From the NCBI GenBank assembly GCA_022494885.1, contig JAGVSM010001642.1:1-64000 (forward strand): a stretch of 64,000 nt of DNA, read 5' to 3'. Position 1 is the stretch's first letter, and each line of letters opens with the position of its first letter. This document shows, piece by piece, positions 57,430 through 64,000 of the stretch. Under the pieces are notes generated by a model. That model saw only the letters and a list, made by a program, of their open reading frames with translations. It searched no databases and was not told the DNA's origin. The position numbers were made by a program, and so were the translations under genes. The DNA comes from Micrasema longulum. Taxonomy: Eukaryota; Arthropoda; Insecta; Trichoptera; Brachycentridae.

Positions 57430-58435
57430 AAATCTGCCTTTTACAAACATTTATAATATTAACATATTTGGCTTAATATTTTTTTTTTTTTTAAACATGA
57501 ATATTAAAAACAAGATTTACATTTTAAAAAATAACCTAAAAATTATACGGCATATTTAGTAGAAAGTTTAAATAATAAAACATTCTACAGTAAAACAACA
57601 AGAAAATCATAAGTACTGTTTCACACAGCTAGGCAAAGTGAACAAAAAATTGAAATGCTTGAATAAATAAATATAATTACCATTCACCATCTTTGAAAAA
57701 GTTTCAAAGGTTTGTTCTATGGGAACAATACCCTACACTAAATATATCAGATACGTGGGAATAACTATTGCCGAGTTCATGAAGTCTATTTGATACTCCA
57801 TTACAAGTATACACTGTCCGTGAATTGTTGCTACAAAACGGTGGCACCTGTCTAGTCATTCTTCCAGGCACCCTGAAGTTGATGAGAGATAAATAGTTCA
57901 GGGCAATCCCATATTGAATTTACAATTTTGAATAAATTTAAAAGGTCTATATTTTTTCTTCTATCGTTAAGTTTTAACAAATTTAATGTTTTTAGTAAAA
58001 AATCGTAATTTAAAAATTCATGACTGATTCTAAGTTTAAAATTTATATACCGTAAGAATTTTTTTGGACTCTTTCAAGAGAATTTTGGTGACAGTTGTAG
58101 TAAGGAGTCCATATTTTATACTCTAACTGGCTTCTCACTTATGAAGTATACATCAACTTCAAAGTGCCTATGTTTTTGAATTCCTTAGTCACACGTAACA
58201 TAAAGCCTAACATTTTTAGAGATTTACTAGTAATATTATTTATGTGCCTGATAAAGGATAATTTTTGATCAAAAACGATACCCAGGTCGCGCACCTCAGA
58301 AGTTGAGTCTAATTGCATATTACCCATCAAGTAATCAAATCAAATTGGGTTTTTTATTCTAAAAAATCTCATTATGTGGCATTTTTTTATTTTTAATTGA
58401 AGTTTATTGGTGGAGCACCACTGGAACATTTTATC
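57430..58435 (-). pseudogene. Jockey/CR1-type reverse transcriptase relic
   Basis: The minus strand from about 58430 gives WCSTNKLQLKIKKCHIMRFF, then MMGNMQLDSTSEVRDLGIVF, DQKLSFIRHINNITSKSLKM, LGFMLRVTKEFKNIGTLKLM, then LEYKIWTPYYNCHQNSLERV across a stop. The order NKL...KC..M / VRDLGIVFD / F..HI / LGF is the palm-to-thumb region of such elements. The remainder is decayed. Confidence 0.75.
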
Positions 58436-58712
58436 TAAATATAGTATATTTATTCTTTATATAGTTGAAACTTTAAGCCATCGTCGCTTTATTGCAATAT
58501 AATTTTGGATGGCAGGCCCTACTACCTATGTATTATGTGAACATTTATTATGGTTTTTATTTATATTCATTTAACCTGTACATCTGTTTGTATTCGAAAT
58601 AAATAAAATAAATTAAAAACTGTTATTATTAAATCCTCTCTTCAGACCAAATTTTGTGACAAAAAATTTACTAAAAAATTACCATTAAAATTATCTTAGG
58701 ACCAGGTTGTTT

Positions 58713-59386
58713 CAAACAAACCATCACGCCGTTTCCCCGTAAGGGTAGGCAGAGAGGATAGAACGCCACAACACTCTATCTTTGCATACAGATCTCGCTT
58801 CCTCTACATTCATACATCTTCTCATGCACGCGCGCCGATTATTCCGACTTTTGACATGTCCATCTTTAAGTATTTGTTGGATTTGGTCATGCCATGTCTT
58901 TCTTGGTCTTCCTCTATTTCTGCATCCATCAACATTCGCATTGTAAATATTCTTAGCCGTTCTCTCGCTGTCCATTCGTTCTACATGTCCAAACCAGCGC
59001 AGAGCTCCTTTCTTGATTTTCTCGATAATGCTTGTCTCAGCCTTACATAATGTACGGATCTCAACATCTGTGCATCTATCGTACATAGTTTAACCACAAA
59101 TTCGCCTGAGATATCGCATTTCGACAGCATTCAGCCCATCCCTGTTTTTCCAAGTCCATACTTCGCTCCCATACATCAGGGATGGGACCAGGACTCCGTT
59201 GTGAACTGCCAATTTTGCCTCTTGTGACAAGCATTTATTTGCCGAGGTCGATTTAAGTGCACCGTTCACCGTTCCCGGCACTCACCCTCCTTTGAATATC
59301 TTTCTCAGTCATTCCATCCCTAGTGAACATACTTCCCAGATACACAAATTCCTCTACTTGTTTTAGTATAACTCCATTCACAGTGA
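58713..59386 (-). pseudogene. 5'-truncated RTE-like LINE with 13-bp target duplication
   Basis: From the 5' end: VNGVILKQVEEFVYLGSMFT, RDGMTEKDIQRRVSAGN, a frameshift, VNGALKSTSANKCLSQEAKL, AVHNGVLVPSLMYGSEVWTW, NAVEMRYLRRICG, KGALRWFGHVERMDSER, CRNRGRPRKTWHDQIQQIL and RRACMRRCMNVEEARSVCKD. The duplication GACCAGGTTGTTT flanks it exactly (58700-58712, 59387-59399). The reverse transcriptase core is missing. Confidence 0.88.
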
Positions 59387-59404
59387 GACCAGGTTGTTTA
59401 ATCG

Positions 59405-60425
59405 TAAGTAATAGTTAAAAATCGAAAAAAGTAGTAATAATAAAAAAAAACAGAATCTTTTTTAATCAAAAAGGGAATACTATTTTAAAGATTTAACTGT
59501 TACTTTTGATTTTTAACCAGATATTACTAATGCAAGATCAATAAACCCGGCCTAATACTTTTTACGATAAAGTGAAACTAAAATTAGGAAAATAAAATAT
59601 CTGTATCATTTTAGTATGCAAAGGTGTATTATAGTTAGGCAAATAGTTCATAGATGGCAATGATTACTATTTACAGAAAAGTAAGTGAGGAAAAATTACA
59701 GTCAGAAAAGTGATCAAATAAACCGATTGAGCTGACCCGGGCTTTGTGAGGTTATAATTCAAAACAACTCGTTTAATCAAGATTTAAAAATATAGTTTGC
59801 CAGTTCTTAGAAGCTTATTAGACTTACTAAGTCTACATATAAAAAATATTACAAATGTGTTTGTTTGTTTGTGTTTCTTTCACATCGCAACGGAGAAACT
59901 GATCAACGTGATTTGTGTAGGGATAGCCGAAGAGCTGACAAGTCTTTACTTTAGTTCGTTTTTGTCCAACATACCATTTTTAACGAGATCGAGTTAAGTG
60001 TACCGAAGCTCTGAGAAAGCCTCTATTTATAAAATTAAATGAAAATTATTTAAATAAATTGTTAAAAGGGTTTTAGTTTAGGGTTGTAGTCATTATTTAT
60101 GCCTATTTCGTACAAAAAAAATTAAAGCTCTATTTCCGCAGATTTGTGTTTTGGTCTGTTGGATAAAAACGAACTAAAGCGACGAAGTGTCACAGGCTAC
60201 TTTTCATCACAAAATAACATCTTACTCCCCGGGAAAACTCGTAGTGCAAAAATGAATTCACAAATAAACAGAATAACGACGCTACAACGCGTCACAAGAG
60301 ATCGTCTTATTTAGCGATTGTAGTATGACCGACAATCGATACAGACTACTTTTTACCGGAAAAATCTTATTTTTAAACTACAAAAATTTCTCTCTAATAT
60401 CACGCGAGCGAAGCCGCGGGTAAAA
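59405..60425. other. intronic-type stretch upstream of the gene, nothing recognised
   Basis: The 66-codon frame at 59797 has no identifiable motif. TCACGCGAGCGAAGCCGCGG near 60400 is the kind of sequence often left by LINE or microsatellite-associated repeats. Confidence 0.35.
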
Positions 60426-60429
60426 CCTT

Positions 60430-60840
60430 ATTTTTATTTTATTTTTATTACTTTTTCACGCCCATAAGGCTTTTACATACATAAAAGTTTTACAAAATAT
60501 AAGTATATAAACAACATTAAATTTTAAAAATACAATATAAAGCAACAAAAGATAGAACAGTGTTAAGAAGTAAAGTTGGTATAAAAAAAGAAGATGAGTA
60601 TATAAACAACATAGATATAAAAAAAAAACACAATATAAAGAAATAAAATAAAGGAACAAAATAAAGGAACAGTGTTAAGAAGTATAGTTGGTATAAAAAT
60701 AAAAAGATGAGTTGTATTAACAACATAAATTTTAAAAAAATACAATATACTGTAATAAAATATAGAACTGTGTTTAAAAGTTAAGTTGGTTTTAAAAAAA
60801 TTAAAGCAATATATATATATTTCTATTTTTTTTAATAAGC
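60430..60840 (-). repeat. LINE 3' UTR with about three ~100-bp tandem units
   Basis: The minus-strand tail CACGCCCATAAGGCTTTTAC (60458) matches 21440. Units containing ACAGTGTTAAGAAGTA, AGTTGGTATAAAAA, AGATGAG, AACAACAT repeat at about 60500, 60600 and 60715. One unit is present reversed at 20740-20840. Confidence 0.6.
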
Positions 60841-60892
60841 TAAAGAAATACAATAAGTAATAATCCTGAATAAGGAAATTGAGAGGAGATAG

Positions 60893-60960
60893 TTTCGTTC
60901 CGTGGTGTAGTGATTGGCGCGTTCACCTACCATGCTTGAGGTCCCGGGTTCGACTAATGG
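60893..60960 (+). repeat. SINE family A, tRNA-like head only
   Basis: TTCCGTGGTGTAGTGATTGG, ACCTACCATGCTTGAGGTCC and CGGGTTCGACTA, then the body is missing. Confidence 0.65.
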
Positions 60961-61014
60961 TGGTTTAACTTAAACTGGCGCGTTCAGATAACTCACACTA
61001 ACGTATTTAAAATC

Positions 61015-61955
61015 TACAGGTTGTTGATTTAAAAAAAAGTTGTATTAAATTTTATCCAAATGTGCTTTCTTTTTTTTAAATTCGGTATTGGATTAGAGGG
61101 TTGTGTATATAAAAAAATACAATGGGTTAAGAATATGTAATATTAATTTACTAAAAAACTTTGTTTCATTATTTTATGTTTTTCAAATCATTTTTAAAAG
61201 GTTGCATTTTACTCATTATAGTCCTTCGAAGAAAAAGGAGCAATATTTTTTTTTTATTTAAAAAAAAAATTAAAGTCAATTACTCTATAACTAGAATGCG
61301 AAGTTGTGTAGATTGTTTTAAGTATATATATATATAACAAGATTTATTGTTCATCAATAAGTGTGTATAGATATTTTTTTCCGATATAATTTGTACTGTG
61401 CATTTTAATTACACTCTATTAATTATTATTATGATGAACACAATATATCAAATAAAAAAACATGCTTGTTTAAAAATAAATACAAATAAATATATGAAAT
61501 TTTCTTAAGTAATTGTTTTTTTTTCGCTCTAATCAAAAAGAGATTTTTAAAAACATTTAATATAACAATATATAACATCAAGATTTTTAAAATCAGTATT
61601 CTGTACATTAAAAATGTTTTTGTGAAAGCGCCATCACTACATAATCGACATATTCATGATTTGATTAAATGAAAATACCTACATATTTCTAAACCAGTGT
61701 TTTTAATCCTAAACTTAATACTAGTACATAATATTCCATTTTTACTATTAAGAATTGCAGCGAATTTAGACGAACGTAGAAGCATCCTGTGTATATTGTA
61801 TTACTAATAAAGCAATAGTTGTCTATGTCACGCTCATAAGAGCGCGTCTGAGCGCGAGAGAGACAGAGATTATTTTCATAATGCGTATGGCGCGCGATGT
61901 CATACCATGGGCTTATTCACGGATACTACACGATGCGTATGTGTAAGTATAGCGC
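61015..61955 (+). repeat. ~1-kb dispersed repeat, copy 2
   Basis: Colinear with 11870-12850; shared words include TATTAAATTTTATCCAAATG, AATAAAGCAATAGTTGTCTA, GAGACAGAGATTATTTT and GGCGCGCGATGTCATACCAT. Confidence 0.7.
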
Positions 61956-61984
61956 ACGCGCCAGCTTATAAAAATCCACCAGTA

Positions 61985-62158
61985 CTGACGTTGATATGAA
62001 ATATTTATTTAAAATAGCGTTTTTGCACTAGAATATTACCTAGTCCCTGAACTGACACCTAAAGCGTGAGACTTTAGAAGTTAGAGATACGCGATTGATT
62101 TACCAATGCAGTGGCTTATGCACCATTAGGAGCGGAAAGGTAATGATGATGATGATGA
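61985..62158 (+). repeat. SINE family A body with ATG/GAT tail
   Basis: TTTTTGCACTAGAATATTAC, CTGAACTGACACCTAAAGCG, TTACCAATGCAGTGGCTTAT, ATTAGGAGCGGAAAGG and GATGATGATGATGA. The head is truncated. Confidence 0.75.
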
Positions 62159-62739
62159 ACTTGCAAATACATAAAACACTTGAAATACTTATATTTACGA
62201 TAGGTTTACATGTTTTTTTTTTTTTTTATTACAAAGAAATATTGTGTTATGGAAGAGAGAGAAAGCTGAATAACCAGGTTATTCTGAACCTTTTCTATGC
62301 CGCTTGGTATCGCTATGGCAGTTTCCAAAAGCGAGAATGGCCGCGAAATTTTAGGAAATTTTTATAAAATCTAAAATAATTATTTGAAAAACATATCATG
62401 TCTAAAAATATTCATCTAAACTTACCAAATGACACGATGTGTTATTTAAGACACCATTGCCTCAGAAAAAAGGAATTAAATTTTTCACAAAATGTCAGGG
62501 TTATCACTTGCCACACACATTCACACTCTACATAATTATAGATAGAGAATATCGTATTGTGAGGAAAGCAATCTACAATATCATGCCTACTAACAAAACA
62601 ATATTAAAAAAAACTTAGAAATAATGGTGTACACAACCCTTGGGTGAACTTCAAAAACAGAAAGATGAATCACACAAAGTTGCTCAAATAATTCAATCAG
62701 ATAATCAATGGGAAATAGAACAAAAATAGGAAACACAAT

Positions 62740-63215
62740 GCGTCTGAATTTAATAACTTGTAATAAAGTAGTTCGGGGTTCGAACTGTCAGTAAGGTCGC
62801 AGTGAATCACATCTTGCTGGAGCGTGTGATTCTATAATGCTGCGAACGCCCAGTTGCATTCCACCGGCAACACTACTGACTAGTCCAACTCGTTAGCGTC
62901 CACGTCGCGAACCCTGGGCAATGGGATCACACGCATAACGGTTTGATCACACCAGAGGATCAAAGGCGAGTTTCTGGCGCCTCAAAACCAGAACCAACCA
63001 GCTAAAGGGCGGTAACACCGAACAGAAAAATCCACCAGGAATGGTAACGGGAAACCACTCTGGTCATTTTTTTTCCTAGGAATCACTATGGGGAGTACTT
63101 CAAATAAGCAGTTATCCTGGCTGCGGAAATCAAGAGTAGCGCAGGACCAAGGTGCTTTTGCTGTTGTGATCGCCAATGTCGGGGGGCCTGACAAGCCACC
63201 GTAAGAAGAAAGGTG
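62740..63215. repeat. GC-richer block, possible LINE 5' region
   Basis: Sharply less AT-rich than its flanks, with GGTAACGGGAAACCACTCTG, AATCACTATGGGGAGTACTT and CTGACAAGCCACCG. Such a block resembles 5' regions of insect RTE-type LINEs from memory, but no protein frame supports it. The minus-strand 82-codon frame has no motif. Confidence 0.3.
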
Positions 63216-63239
63216 ATAAAGTAACTCCAATTATTTTTT

Positions 63240-64000
63240 ACCATACGTATTGATTATAATATTAGTTATAACTACCTGGTTGTTCTAGTTTTTTTTTACA
63301 ACTATCTAAATAAATATATTATATTAAATTATAATATATTTGGCTTGGTTCTAAAAGGGGCCAATGTCAGACATATTTTTTTCCCGATATTTTGGAGAGG
63401 GTCGATGATAACTAAATAAACAATAAATTTAAATAGTTTATAGACAAATACATTTGTGATAATGTTTCTTTATTAATATTTGTTATCAAACAAGTAAAAC
63501 CGTATATTATAACGCCACAAAATTAATAAAAAATTAGTATCCTGTAATATTGCTATTTACAATATTAGCCCTAATAGATCCAAGACACAGATATATTTCA
63601 TACAAATTTTCTCACATTGTAGACTTCATACATTCATATTCTACTTTCTTTTATAAGACCGTAGAAATTTTATTTTATTTTCAATAAGTTAATTTTGATA
63701 ATACAAATACGTATATAGTTAAAATGCAGTTTTACCAAGAAATGTCAGTAGAAAAGCTCAATATATAAAGTTAATTTTGAGAAATATAATATATATTATA
63801 ATAACACAGACTGTCGCATTTCACTATAAAATCGAGTTTAATGATAAGTAATATAAACCCCACTTTCTTCTATTCACAAATAATAAAAGAAATAAACAAT
63901 AAAAACGAAACAAAATAATCAAATAAATGCATCAGATATTACAATAAAATAAGCGCTACATAAAATAATACGCAATACGAAAGGGGACTCCCAAAATTGA
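63240..64000. other. AT-rich stretch, no gene seen
   Basis: Very AT-rich with no open frame or RNA gene recognised. Confidence 0.45.

Noticed and set aside
60456..60853. Overlapping Phe/Leu/Tyr-rich minus-strand frames
   Set aside because: Produced by the A-rich tandem units; the frames repeat because the DNA does.

Overview
This window looks like AT-rich nuclear DNA of an arthropod, most likely an insect. It carries a canonical eukaryotic tRNA gene, spliceosomal introns, several tRNA-derived SINE families, relics of non-LTR retrotransposons (L2-like, RTE-like and Jockey/CR1-like), Penelope-like relics and many short terminal-inverted-repeat elements. Lepidoptera would fit the SINE and LINE styles, but nothing here proves the order. 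I see no bacterial genes, operons or CRISPR.

I can support only one host protein gene, assembled here from splice signals and reading phase. It lies on the minus strand and spans about 43.7 kb. Exon 1 (53081-53061) carries the start codon and the first part of a signal peptide. Exon 2 is 29898-29652, exon 3 is 17491-17201 and exon 4, with the stop codon, is 9664-9423. The four pieces join in one frame and encode 266 residues. The predicted product is a secreted, unrecognised protein rich in Gly, Trp, Pro and Arg, with acidic stretches. Its introns (about 23.2, 12.2 and 7.5 kb) hold nearly everything else in the window. The only other host gene is a complete tRNA-Phe(GAA) at 48569-48641 inside intron 1.

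Layout. 1-5.8 kb: a small inverted-repeat element, then a pogo/Tigger-like DNA transposon relic with TA target duplications, followed by a P-like element with THAP remnants. A tandem duplication of about 2 kb fuses parts of the last two. 5.8-17 kb: copies of a ~383-bp repeat unit, an inverted-repeat element at 8.4-9.0 kb, the last exon of the host gene, two more P-like elements (one interrupted by an L2-like 3' end), and LINE reverse transcriptase relics. 17-30 kb: exons 3 and 2, inverted-repeat elements and another P-like copy. 30-48 kb: SINEs, a Penelope-like GIY-YIG relic, a nested RTE/SINE insertion, a CpG-rich patch at 44.3 kb and a large fold-back element at 45.5 kb. 48-64 kb: the tRNA gene, SINEs, exon 1 with its promoter region, more LINE relics, and nested inverted repeats at 56.4-57.1 kb.

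The transposable elements do not form a functional system with the host gene. They document successive insertions, several dated relative to one another by nesting and by target-site duplications that can be read directly.
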